Shown here: positions 10,841-21,310 of the stretch, in pieces
Layout: each line of letters begins with the position of its first letter
How positions within the stretch are numbered: the first letter of the stretch is position 1
Source: Begonia masoniana
Taxonomy: Eukaryota; Streptophyta; Magnoliopsida; Cucurbitales; Begoniaceae
Direction of reading: 5' to 3'
Assembly: GCA_022432975.1 (NCBI GenBank)
Contig: CM039511.1
Location: 20,610,557-20,674,556, forward strand
DNA length: 64,000 nucleotides
Position numbers and translations under genes: made by a program
Notes under the pieces: generated by a model
What the model saw: the letters and a program-made list of their open reading frames with translations, nothing else
Database searches by the model: none
What the model was told of the DNA's origin: nothing

Positions 10841-12579
10841 TTATTCTTATAAACCCATTTTGTTCCAATAATTGGATGATCCTTAGGCCTCGGAACAAGT
10901 TCCCATACCATGCTCCTTTCAAACTGATTTAACTCTTCTTGCATGGCCATAATCCAATTTTCATCACTCTCGGCCTCTTCAAACTTCTTAGGTTCTATTT
11001 GAGAGATAAATGCCACATTGGCACAGAGATTCCTAAGAGAGGATCTAGTCTTAACTCCTAAAGAAGGATCACCTAAAATTTCCTCTATTGGATGACTTCT
11101 AATATATTTCCAATCTCTAGGAAGATCTGCAGATTCATCTTTAACAGGAATGATGTCCAAAGAAGTAGAAGATGGTTCTAAAGACTTTACAATTTGAGAA
11201 GGATCATTAGATTTTTCCACAGAAAGAGAATCAAGTTGATTGTCCAAAACATCATCCTCATCCACATTGATTGTGGGTTGAGGGGTCTCATCAAAATTGA
11301 CATGAACAGATTCTTCAACAACAAGAGTTCTCCTATTGAAGACTCTATATGCTTTACTTGACAGAGAATAACCAAGAAAAATTCCAATATCTGATTTAGA
11401 ATCGAATTTTCCTAAGTTATCTTTGGTATTTAGAATGAAGCATTTACTGCCAAACGCTCTAAAGTATTTGACAGAAGGGGTTTTTCCACTCCAGAGCTCA
11501 TATGGAGTTTTCTCTAGGATAGGTCTTATTGAGACCCGATTAAGCACATAACAAGCTGTTGAAACAGCTTCTGCCCAGAAATATTTTGGAAGGGAATTTT
11601 CATTCAGCATAGTCCGAGCAAGCTCTTGGAGAGACCTATTTTTCCTCTCAACAACACCATTTTGCTGAGGGGTTCTAGGAGAAGAGAAGTTGTGTTCAAT
11701 CCCATGTTTGAGACACAAGAGTTCGAATCTATCATTTTCAAATTCTCCACCATGATCACTACGAATAGCAATTATGGTGAGCTCCTTTTCATTCTGAACT
11801 CTTTTCCTAAAACTAGAAAAGATTTCAAAAGTTTCATCCTTAGACTTTAGAAAATGAACCCAGGTGAATCTAGAGAAATCATCTACGATGACAAAAGCAT
11901 AGAATTTGCCTCCTAAGCTTGCTATATTAGAAGGACCGAAGAGGTCCATGTGAAGGAGTTGGAGAGGCTTAGAGGTAGATATCTCACTCTTAGATTTAAA
12001 AGAAGATTTGATCTGCTTGCCCATTTGACAAGCCTCACAGACTTTATCCTTTTCAAAGGATATCTTAGGAATCCCTCTAACTAAGTCATCCTTAGTAATC
12101 TTAGCTAAGGTATCCATTCCTACGTGTCCTAATCTTCTATGCCAAATCCAAGCATCATGAGAAGAATTAACAGCAAGGCATTTCTCATTAACATGCTCAA
12201 CAACATCCATATCAATAACATAGATATTTTCTTTTCTATAACCAGTGAACAGAGTTTTATCATTAGATGCATCTTTAATTATGCAGGAGTTAGATTTAAA
12301 AATCACTTCATATCCTTTATCGCATAATTGACTAATACTAAGCAGATTATACTTTAATCCTTCAACTAACAGCACATTTTCAATAATGAGATTAACACTG
12401 TTACCTATATTGCCGATGCCAACAATTTTGCCCTTTTGGTTTCCACCAAAAGTAACATTTCCTTTCTTTTTGTTGACAACAGCAAACATGGTTGAGTCTC
12501 CTGTCATATGCCTCGAACATCCACTGTCGAGGTACCACTGATTTCTTTCAGGAGAGCTGTCAACCTGCAAAACAGGAGA
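10822..12579 (-). pseudogene. pol: Copia pol: protease, integrase, start of RT
   Basis: The order is the aspartic protease motif WYLDSGCSRHMTGD at the start, GAG-pre-integrase WHRRLGHVGMDTLAKI with CEACQMGKQ, an integrase core with MDLFGP, RSDHGGEF and VVERKNR supplying the D, D and E, then the start of RT (WVYKN). It is in the same frame as gag and separated from it by one TGA codon (12580-12582), so in an intact relative gag-pol would be one polyprotein. It ends at 10822 because of the one-base deletion near 10840. Confidence 0.92.
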
Positions 12580-14172
12580 TCAAGTTGTCTTCTTTGGTAC
12601 CCAAACTTTTTGGGTCCTAGAGTTAGGTCTGGTTCCCTTGGGAACCCATTGAAGTCTACAATCAGGCCTACTTTTTCCTGTTTTGAGTGGACATACATAT
12701 GATTTATGTCCTGCCTCATTGCATGCATGGCAAACAACAGATTTAACAAAAAAAGTCTTATATTCTCTCTTTTTGTTATCACCAGTATATCCAATGCCTG
12801 CTCTATCAAAGGTCATTCTTTGATCATTTATCAACATGTTCAGTTTATTACTACTAAGAGTCAATTTCTTAACAAAATAGTCTAAAAATTCATTTTTCTT
12901 TTTCAGTTCATACACTTCCTTTTCAAGCTGATTGTTTTCATTTTCTTGCTTCTCAATTAATCTTGCATTTTCCTTTTTCAATGCATTGTACTTAGTTTTT
13001 AACATGCTGAATTGTTTTACTAGATCATTAAAAGCATCTACTATATCTCCATCATCGTCATCAATTTCACTGTCACTTAAGGTACAAGGAGATATAGAAC
13101 TAACCTTATCTTCGTGAGCCATAAAACAGAGGTTAGCAACTTCCTCATCTTCTGAAGAAGAAGTGTCACTTTCACATTCATCCCAGGTAGCCTTCATGGC
13201 CTTCTTCTTGAGCTTTTTGGGAAATTTCTTCGCCTGAGGGCAATCTGCCTTCATATGGCCAGGCTTGCCGCAACCAAAGCAGGTGATTTCCTTCTCTTTT
13301 TGGGGTTTTTCACCCTTTGGAAATCTTCTTCCCTGCATTCTCTTCCTTTGGAGGAATTTGCTGAACCTCCTAGTGATGAGAGCTATATCCTCATCACCTT
13401 CATCTACATCTTCCTCATCAGATTCTTCATGTTTACTGGAGGAGGCAGAGGAGGCCTTCATGGCAATGTCCTTTCTCTTAGAGACCTCTTTCTCTTTGAG
13501 GTCCTCCTTTTCATTTTCCCTCATTGTGATCTCATGCGTCATGAGAGATCCAATGAGTTCCTCGAGCTTGAGAACCTTAAGATCCCGAGCTTCTTGAATG
13601 GCTGTCACCTTTGGTTGCCAGGCTCTGGGTAGGCATCTTAGAATTTTTCTTACCTGTTCTTCACCTGTGTAAGTCTTACCGAGAGCTTTTAAACCATTAG
13701 TAATGTTAGTGAACCGAGTAAACATAGATGAAATAGTCTCATCCTTTATCATGATAAAAAGTTCATACTCGTGTACTAACATATTTAATTTGCTCTCTTT
13801 TACTTGATTCGTGCCCTCGTGTGTAACCTCTAAAAGATGCCAAATCTCTTGGGCACTCTCACACCCTTGCACTCTATTAAATTCATCTCTATTAAGAGCA
13901 CAGTACAGGGTGTTTACAGCCTTAGCATTAAGGCTTAGATTTCTCTTATCGGACTCAGTTAACTCAGAGGAGACCTTAGGGATACTTTTCCCTTCAACAG
14001 TTTTCATGGCCTTAAAAGGACCATTTTCTATAATACACCAGGTCTCGTAGTCTATGGCTTTAATGAATATTTTCATTCTAGACTTCCAATAGACATAGTC
14101 ACTACCATCAAAGAATGGAGGTCTATTTGTTGCCTAACCTTCTATTTGGGAGTTGTTAATGTTGAATGCCAT
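12580..14172 (-). pseudogene. gag: Copia gag, Sirevirus type, with two nonsense codons
   Basis: The likely start is the ATG at 14172 (MAFNINNS), followed by an in-frame TAG at about 14134-14136. The frame is then open from an internal Met at 14076. Capsid-like residues follow (NTLYCALNRDEFNRVQ, KILRCLPRAWQPKV). A first zinc knuckle is CFGCGKPGHMKADC, then an acidic stretch, a strong coiled coil (YNALKKENARLIEKQENENN), and a second knuckle CHACNEAGHKSYVC. The coiled-coil extension and second knuckle are typical of the SIRE lineage. The frame stops at TGA 12580-12582 just before protease. Confidence 0.92.
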
Positions 14173-14223
14173 TTCAGATACAGCAATATCTCTTAGATAA
14201 ACAACTTAGACAATAAATACCTT

Positions 14224-14235
14224 GCTCTGATACCA
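14224..14235 (-). other. Primer binding site of the copia element
   Basis: The minus strand reads TGGTATCAGAGC, 2 nt inside the 5' LTR edge at 14238. It is complementary to initiator Met-tRNA and confirms minus-strand orientation. The 51 bases between it and the gag ATG are leader. Confidence 0.94.
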
Positions 14236-14237
14236 AT

Positions 14238-15744
14238 TGTAGGACCGTAATTGTCTAAGAGGGGGGGGGGGGTGAATTAGACTTTTTGATTTTACTAATT
14301 TAGACTTAATTTCTCTTCTTGATTAAAACTTAAATTTAACACAAGTATTCAAATAATGTAAAGAGAGAGAGAGAGAAATTCGACACCAGTACTTTTTACG
14401 TGGTTCGGCCAAACTGCCTACGTCCACGCTTCAAGGCTCACCCCTTGAAGATCCTTACCCTTCTCCTCACGAGAATAACTAGATCGGGATTCCGGGCTCC
14501 GATCAACTGCCTTTACAATTCTGGATTGAACTTGCCGGGCGTCAATCCACTGCCTTTACAAATGATTTGTATTTGTGAAATAGATCACAGACTACACTCT
14601 CACAACAGAAGTCTCAAGTTCGAGTTTTGAGAGATGTACAGTGATTACAGAGTATGAAAACTTTTGCAGCTTAGGGCTATCAATTGAAAATTCGCAAAAG
14701 TCCTTCCTTCGTGTTTTGAGCTTGACTTATATACTCTGTATATTCTTCTTCTCCGAATTGAATGCATCTATCTTCAAATGAGAAAATGTTACCGTTGGGA
14801 AGCATCCGTACGAAACATTTATCCGTTGCATCTGAAAGTGTTGTTCGTCGTCGCCATTAATGTTCTGGAGTTAAAGCTTGAAAACGACGTCACTGTAGCT
14901 TCGCGGCTGGCTTTGAATTCTGGCGGAAATGCATCGGCAGAGACAGTTTAAATTAATGCCACGTCATCGGTAAATGCAACTTGTAGGGCCATCGGCAGAT
15001 GATTCTTTGAATGCCATCGGCAGATGATTCTTTGAATGCCATCGGCAGATGAGTCTTTGAAGTTTTGTCGTCTAGTGATCGGCATGAGACACTTTGAACG
15101 ACATCGGCAGATGCAACCTAAATGCTCAGACCACTTCATCGGCATGATTGTTCTTGACACGTCATCGACAGAGGCTTCACATATAATCGGCAGGAACAAC
15201 TTGCCACGTCATCGGCAGAAGCTTCAAGTGTAATCGGTAAGAACAACTTGCCACGTCATCGGCAGAAGCTTCAAATGTAATCGGCAAGAACAACTTGCCA
15301 CGTCATCGGCAGAAGCCTTCCTTCACTTTGTCGTGTAGCGATCGGCATAGGAATGCTTCTTTGTCTTTTAGCGATCGGCATAAGAATGCTTCTTTGTCTT
15401 TTAGCGATCGGCATAAGAGCAGTTGACACGTCATCGGCATATGTCTTCAAGGATGCTATCGGCAGATGAAAACTTCAAAACGGCGTCTTCTTCTGCTTAG
15501 CAATCGGCAGAGGCTTCCATTGTACAGTCATCGGCAGAAGCCCGAGTTTTACAGCCCTATTTTTCTGTTCTGCTTTGTATACTCAAGCCGATTTTATTAG
15601 ACAACTAAAATACCCTTTTCAAGGGTATTTCCAAATAAACTCATATTTATAATACTCATTAAGTACTCAGAATCAAATTGAATATTTAATACACACGTAC
15701 ATAATCAAAAACAAATTATGACTTAAACACTCTATAAGTCAACA
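14238..15744 (-). repeat. Copia 5' LTR (1507 bp)
   Basis: It is the partner of 5118-6625, with the same TG...CA ends, 12 instead of 13 G in the G run, and about three substitutions. It would hold the element promoter. The motif cluster spans about 14930-15545. It is followed by the GCAAA duplication. Confidence 0.95.
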
Positions 15745-15749
15745 GCAAA

Positions 15750-16213
15750 TTCAAACGAAACCCTAAGAAACTCTAGCTGATTAACAGTTTTAGAGAACCC
15801 GGATAATAACTTCCAAAATGTTAGAGTCTTACCTAGGATCGCGATGGAAGAAGAAAACGCGAAGAAAATCGATGATCGAAGTGAAATGTCGGTTGTCGGA
15901 AAAGAGAACGCGGGAGGGGAAGAACGATTTTTCAGAATGAAAAATCGTGGAAGGCATTTGCTTTTTAATAAAAGCTTGAGTGGTTAAATGACCATTTTTC
16001 CCTCCCTTGGATTTTCTATTTGTTTGTTCGCCTATTTTTCTTAATTGATCTATCGATCCGTTTTCTTCAAATTTTCTTATTTCGCCATAAATTCCAATTT
16101 GTTACTATGGTTCCATTAAAACTTTCTGTTCGCCAAATAGATTTAATTTGACATATTTACAAAAATGCCATTATATAGTGGAATTATAAAATCTCGTAAA
16201 ACCGGGTGTTACA
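15750..16213 (-). repeat. Gypsy 5' LTR A, 5' (U3 and leader) portion
   Basis: In sense the LTR begins TGTAACACCCGGTTTTACGAG at 16213. A TTTTATTAAA TATA-like element lies near 15970. The leader ends at CCTAG|GTAAGA (15833/15832), a good 5' splice site. The copia element landed 83 nt into the predicted intron. The bases after the LTR (GCCCA at 16214-16218) would be the target duplication, but the partner end is outside the window. Confidence 0.87.
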
Positions 16214-17648
16214 GCCCACTACGCTACTCGATTTCAGACAGTGTACCCACACCCCGTGCGCGCCCCTAGCATGACAATGCGGGCCATGAATCCCAATTAT
16301 AGGCAGCATGTGCACACCGCGCATCTCCCTTGGATGGTCCAACGACAACGCGCGTGCGACACTACGTCTCGCATGTCTTGTGCAACAACATGACCCACCC
16401 GAACGATGTAGTGATCGCATTCGAGCTACACCACGATTTGCACGCGCCAATCACTTTATCTGCACATTAGTTTTATTTATTTTTTTGTTTTTATTTTATT
16501 TTAGTAATTTTAATTATTTTACCTATTTAGTCAAATGAGTTAAGACTTTGTTTTGAGATATTTTGAGATGACAAAAATTTGAGTTTTTTTTAGAGATTCT
16601 TCTCTTGGTTATTTGTGAAGAACTTGATCTTCATCAAGTATTGACTTGATAAATATCTTTGATAGCTTTAGTTCAGCCAACAAGTGTTACTCGAGTCAAG
16701 CTCCTCTTTCGATAACTATGGTTCCATCGGCAAGACTTGATAGGGAATCACACATGACGATTTTGTAGTTTATTCTGCGTTGTTAACGAGTCTCGAATTT
16801 CTTAACATCAATAGTTGCATCAGAAGCTGTAGAAAAAGGATGGCCAATGCCTCCTAAGAAGGTACTTTCATTTACGACTTCGCTCGTTTTTTGTCTTTTA
16901 GAGTGGGATTCCGCTCCTGAAGTATACAATTAATGCTCCAAAAGGTAAAAATGACAAGAATACCATGTGAACAAATTTTAATGAAAATATGAATGATAAA
17001 AGTTGTTTTGTTAATGAAGTACAGTGTAAAAGTGATTTTGTTAATGAAGATAATTTAAGGACGAATTTATTAATGATAGTCTAAAGTTTTTTTCTTGCTA
17101 ATTACCTTAAAAAATAAAATAAAATAAAATAAAAAAATAATTAAAAAAATTAATAAAATTAGAAATTAAGTAAGAAACTCAAAGAGTAGGAAGCTAATCT
17201 GTTCAGCTATGATGACCTTGTCTATAATTGTAAAATCATTTATTCTAATAAATAAAATTGTTTGAAGAAAATATTTGCTTTCTTAAAAGTCAAATTGTTT
17301 CGTGATTAACTTGAATTTCGTAACTTTCATCTCATAAACACGTATACTTTCCATTAAATGATCAAGTGCGTTAAGATTTTGGTGATTCTTTTTTAGATCT
17401 AATTATTTAAGATTTCTGTGACCACTAGATTCTCGTAATTATTTTTAGCTAATTTCTATAGTTATTCTCGATTCCGCGTTACACATTATCCTGGTTGTTA
17501 CATTATTCTTGTTTTTCTTCTACACAAACGTTCGTTTAAATCTCCTTGCTTATAAACATCAACAAAAAAGAACATATATTACATGTACCATGAAAATTAA
17601 GCTCAAATTATTAAAGAACCCCCCGTCATGAAGTACCATTTATGGGTT
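16214..17648. other. Intergenic DNA without a recognised gene
   Basis: 16214-16450 is GC-rich with CpG (ACAACGCGCGTGCGAC) and may be an old repeat. The rest is AT-rich, with a (TAAAA)n tract at about 17105-17140. No credible ORF was found. The last part is downstream of TSPO and should hold its 3' UTR. Confidence 0.6.
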
Positions 17649-18230
17649 TCAAATAAAAAGTAGCTTCAGATTTACTGCTGCCATGAAAGCTGCCCACGCC
17701 AAGCAGGGCTTAACCAGATCACCGGCGATTGGATTGGCCTCCTTGAAGACCAGATAACACTTCACAACTGCTCCCAACTCACCCAGCCCTGCCAACAATC
17801 CCATCCGTGTGCATCCGAACCCGAACACAAGCGGATACCAGACGAAACTCAATCCGAGGGCCAGCAAGTAGAGAGAGAGAGTTGCTGGTTTTTTGTGAAA
17901 GCCGCCGTCTACCCAGACAAGCCAAGCGGAGAGGCTCATGAAGATGGTGGAAACCACCCGGGTCAAATGCAAGGCCCAGACGGGCGGGAACCAAGAGGGT
18001 TTTGGTGAAGACCCGTACCCGCGGCCATGACCATGACCATGTCCCGACGCCATGTAAATGGAGAAGGCCGTGAGAGAAAGAGGAAGTAAAACTGCCACTG
18101 ATAGTGATCTGAGGCCGCGTTTGGCCATCGCCATTTTCCCTGTTCTCCTGCTTTTGTTTTCGTTGGCTGTCAAGTTTTTGACGTCGGGCTCGTCTACTCT
18201 AGCTCGATGTTTCAGGTCTTGTGAAGCCAT
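17649..18230 (-). CDS. TSPO: Translocator protein homolog (TSPO, tryptophan-rich sensory protein family)
   Basis: The product is a 193-aa membrane protein of the TspO/MBR family. In plants these proteins sit in ER/Golgi membranes, bind porphyrins, are induced by ABA and osmotic stress, and act in degradation of a PIP2 aquaporin. A hydrophilic N-terminus (1-38) precedes five hydrophobic segments at about 42-62, 84-106, 117-138, 144-165 and 174-193. Family motifs are SWFPPVW (79-85), AWLVWVDGGFHKKP (102-115), FVWYPLVF (129-136) and LVKPCLAWAAF (172-182). A Gly-His run (GHGHGHGRGYG, 63-73) between segments 1 and 2 is unusual. I chose the ATG at 18230 because the upstream in-frame extension only translates a CT repeat and matches no family member. 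It is intact and intronless, as in Arabidopsis. Confidence 0.95.
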   Translation of the reverse strand: MASQDLKHRARVDEPDVKNLTANENKSRRTGKMAMAKRGLRSLSVAVLLPLSLTAFSIYMASGHGHGHGRGYGSSPKPSWFPPVWALHLTRVVSTIFMSLSAWLVWVDGGFHKKPATLSLYLLALGLSFVWYPLVFGFGCTRMGLLAGLGELGAVVKCYLVFKEANPIAGDLVKPCLAWAAFMAAVNLKLLFI

Positions 18231-18231
18231 G

Positions 18232-18233
<2 letters not shown>

Positions 18234-18268
<35 letters not shown>
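18234..18268. repeat. (GA)n microsatellite in the TSPO 5' UTR
   Basis: This 35-bp pure GA tract (CT on the TSPO sense strand) starts 4 bp upstream of the ATG. CT-rich 5' UTR repeats are common in plant genes and vary in length between alleles. Confidence 0.93.
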
Positions 18269-18272
<4 letters not shown>

Positions 18273-18305
18273 GATGATGGTGATGACCAAAGGAGGACGA
18301 GAAGG

Positions 18306-18366
18306 ATTATAAAGAATGGTGTTCTAATGGGTTTGTTTGGGAGGGAAGAAAAAGAGAGACACGTGG
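18306..18366 (-). promoter_or_regulatory. TSPO promoter: TATA-like box and G-box/ABRE
   Basis: On the sense strand CTTTATAAT (18306-18314) lies about 76 bp before the ATG and fits a TATA box. CCACGTGT (18359-18366) contains the CACGTG G-box and an ACGTG ABRE core about 45 bp further upstream. ABRE control agrees with the known ABA and stress induction of plant TSPO genes. Function is inferred from sequence and position. Confidence 0.65.
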
Positions 18367-18519
18367 GAGAAAGAGAGGGAAAACAGTGGATGAGAGGGGG
18401 TATGCGTGTGCAGAGAAAGAAAGGTGATGAAGCAGAAGTGAAGACAGTGGATTGAGAGAGTTGTGGAAGAACACAGGTGGCTTTTAACCAGAGAGATAAC
18501 AATGTTTAATCCCAAACAT

Positions 18520-19505
18520 CGGATAAGAATTCACTCCTTTTAAACAACAATTTGTCTACGTACCCAATTACGGGAGACTAAATTTAATCCTCCTCGATTT
18601 GAGAGTTTGATGATCAGTCAGGTCCTGCTCATCTTTTGTAATTACTGTTTTGTAGATAACTCAAAAACTAAATTTAATCGTACTTTAATTTTTATAATAA
18701 ACTTTATGTTCCTATCAATAATTTTCTCCATTTCAAACTCAACCTTGTATGCGGTGCACTCCCCAATCATTCCTTTGCACTGTCCCTATGCCGGAATCCA
18801 ATACAGGTTATAAACGGTGCTTTTGGCCATGCCGGAAAAGTAGGCTGAATGAAGTGCTAGGAGGAAAGTGGAGGAGTTTCTCATGGTTGTGTTTGATGTT
18901 GGCCTTGTTCATTTGTGTTCTTGTGCTTGTTTTTAAAGTGAGCACAGTTGAGGAATATGCAGATTTGGAGTTTACTGTAAGTCCATTTCATCCATCCAAA
19001 CGTCAAATATTTAAAATATTTACTAGTGGATCCACCTAAACCTGTATTAGATTGGCTTAATCATCTAAAAGTTGTTGGAAAAATGCTAATAAAGACCTCC
19101 AAAACCCACAAAGAAGATTATATGCATATATTATATAGGGTGTTCATTTTTTATTAAGTCAATTGAAGACAACAACCTCTCTCTTGTAGTATAGCCATTT
19201 TGCTAGAGTCCGTAGATTCTTATTGCAATCTAACATTGATGTGCCACAAAAAATAGAAGAAAGATTCGGAGAATAATTTGAGGGCTTGTTATCCTAGTCA
19301 ATTTTAAACGTCTTCGAGTTAAATTTGGACAGAATATGCCTTTATATGTATGGTAAATACCCTCCAAATATTTTGGGCAAAATTCACAAAAATTGAAAGT
19401 TATTAAAGAAATGGCGGAGGTTGTCGGAGACTCAAAATCATACCTCTTGGCCGAGAAACAGACTCCATTTGGGAAGATGATAACTCGGTTAAAATAGGTC
19501 ACCTT
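18520..19505. other. Intergenic; one small uncharacterised ORF
   Basis: The only noteworthy frame is on the plus strand at 18749-19039 (96 aa). It has a basic stretch (RKSRLNEVLGGKWRSF) followed by a hydrophobic segment (WLCLMLALFICVLVLVF). It could be a chance frame or a fragment of a membrane-protein gene; I do not recognise it. The rest is AT-rich without features I can support. Confidence 0.3.
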
Positions 19506-20697
19506 TGTAGGATCGAAATTAACCTAAGAGATGAGTGAATTAAGTTAACCAAACTTTTTTGTGTGATTAAGAAATCTATCTATGTAGTAATTTCTTTATA
19601 CGTTTTATCAATCTTGATTGTATGAACTAAAATAAATATGTAAAAATAAAACAATATAGTAAGGAGAGAGATAAGAGAGTGAAAATAAATTTGTTAACGC
19701 GGTTCGGTCAAACTGCCTACGTCCGTGTTTCAAGGCTCCTCCATAAAGATTCTTCACCAAAATCCTTTTGGTTCAAAGTGATTGTGCTTTCGAATGTCAA
19801 TCAAATATTTCAACTATTGCAGAGCGTCACCCTTCTCCTTGATTGGGATTGTGAGTGTCAATCTAACATTTTCTGACTCTTCAAGGGCGTGACTGTTTAC
19901 AAGTTTTTGATATACAAAGAAAAAATTGAACAGAATACAATATCACACTCTCTCAAGGTTGATAATCTCAAGTTGAGGTTTAGGATAAGTGTGATTAGGC
20001 TGAAGACTTTTTGTTCTCAAGTGGAAGAATTGGCAGCACTTTGATATAGTTCGCAAACTCCACTTCTTGCACAATGTTGCACTTATCTATTTATAGATGT
20101 TTTCAGAAAAGCAGTGCATCGAGCGACACTTCATTCAGGCCGGTCGACACTTGTAGATCGTTGAGTGTAAATTTGAATGTCGTTCAACAAATCGATCGAC
20201 ACTGTGGTAGATCGCGCGGTCAACACCTTTAGCCTTTTGTGAATTGAGCAGTGAACCATTCATGCTGGCAGTCAACACCTTGAGCTCTCTATAATCTTTT
20301 CAAGATGACCTAGCGGTCAACACTTTAAACTCTTTGTAACTTTTGTAAAATAGTCTACCGGTCGACACCTTAAATCTTGTGGTCGACATTTTGAACAATG
20401 TTTCACACTCTTTTGCATCTAAGTCCTATATGCTTCATTGTTAACTGAGAGAACTTAATCAAACATATTAGTACAACCAAATACCTCTTATTAAGGGTAT
20501 TCTTAATGAGAGCAAAGATAATATTATTGAAATCAATATCATGCACATTATTTATCATATCTATATCTAACACATATCCATGTCTAACACATATCCAAGT
20601 ACTCGTAATCATAATCATCATAATAACTTAGAATAATCTATAGCTCATAATCACATTCATCATCAAAATAATTATGCTTAATCTCATTAAGCCAACA
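19506..20697 (-). repeat. Degenerate Sirevirus-like LTR
   Basis: On the plus strand it starts TGTAGGATCG and ends CATTAAGCCAACA, paralleling TGTAGGACCG...TATAAGTCAACA of the young copia LTR. It shares the CGGTTCGGTCAAACTGCCTACGTCCGTG block (19700-19727). At 20110-20390 it has its own cluster of GGTCGACAC / GGTCAACACC motifs. A PPT-like region follows at its right edge, so it is the 3' LTR of an old minus-strand element whose coding part is lost. Confidence 0.8.
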
Positions 20698-21310
20698 ATC
20701 TACTCTTTTTTTATGATGACAATATTTATTCTAAGTTATGCATTTATCTCTGCTAGCTCTCCCTTAGTTCATGTATTACTACGTACTCCTCCGTATAATT
20801 CTATTCTCCTTTGTCATTATAAAAAAGATTAACCACTAGGAAAATGGTAACATGAATAAAAGTAGAAGAAATTAGAGCACAGAGAAACTAACAATTTTGT
20901 CCCCCTGAATATATACATGTAGAAGAGATTTTTTTTATTAAATAAAATAACATTTCTCTCTCTCTTAGTTCATATAGCTCTCCCTCTAAATATATGCTAT
21001 ATATTTGAGATATTTGACTTGATATCATTAGAACATTGATAATATTCTCTCGCTTTATTTTTAAATATTGAGGGGAGTATTTCTTCACGAGCACCTATAA
21101 AAATAACACTAGTAACATGGTTAAGAAATCTCCATTCTTGATTATCGATGGATGGATTTCGTGGCATATCACACATCATAACAAAGTGATTTACAAAATT
21201 TAACTTCCGACCTCTTTTTAAAAACTTATTGAACCAATGAGTTGGTTTAAAAAAAAAAAAACAAAGTTCATTCGCTCTTGAATCGTGAAAATAGATCGTC
21301 ACAAACAAAA
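20698..21310 (-). other. Decayed polypurine-tract region of the old Sirevirus-like element
   Basis: ATCTACTCTTTTTTTATGATGAC after the LTR mirrors ATCTCCCCCTTTTTGATTATGAC of the young element. It is followed by CTAGCTCTCCCTTAG, TACTCCTCCG and TTGTCCCCCTG, decayed copies of the multiple tracts. No coding sequence remains; the region runs into unassigned DNA before 21310. Confidence 0.6.

Larger units (their letters stand above)
5118..15744 (-). mobile_element. Sirevirus-like Ty1/copia retrotransposon, full length
   Basis: This 10.6 kb element has two LTRs of about 1.5 kb that begin and end TG...CA, a Met-tRNA PBS, copia domain order (gag, protease, integrase, RT, RNase H), an extra ORF after pol, and several polypurine tracts before the 3' LTR. 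The long gag with a coiled-coil tail, the extra 3' ORF and the multiple tracts are known Sirevirus traits. By eye the LTRs differ by three substitutions and one G in a poly-G run over about 1507 bp, so insertion was recent. The coding frame nevertheless carries two nonsense codons and two single-base deletions, so it looks non-autonomous. Confidence 0.94.

Noticed and set aside
18212..18502. Minus-strand ORF with a Ser-Leu run, and the 213-aa extension of TSPO
   Set aside because: Translations of the CT repeat and promoter; the family alignment supports the ATG at 18230.
19230..19502. Minus-strand 90-aa ORF
   Set aside because: No recognisable motif or gene context in low-complexity AT-rich DNA; likely chance.
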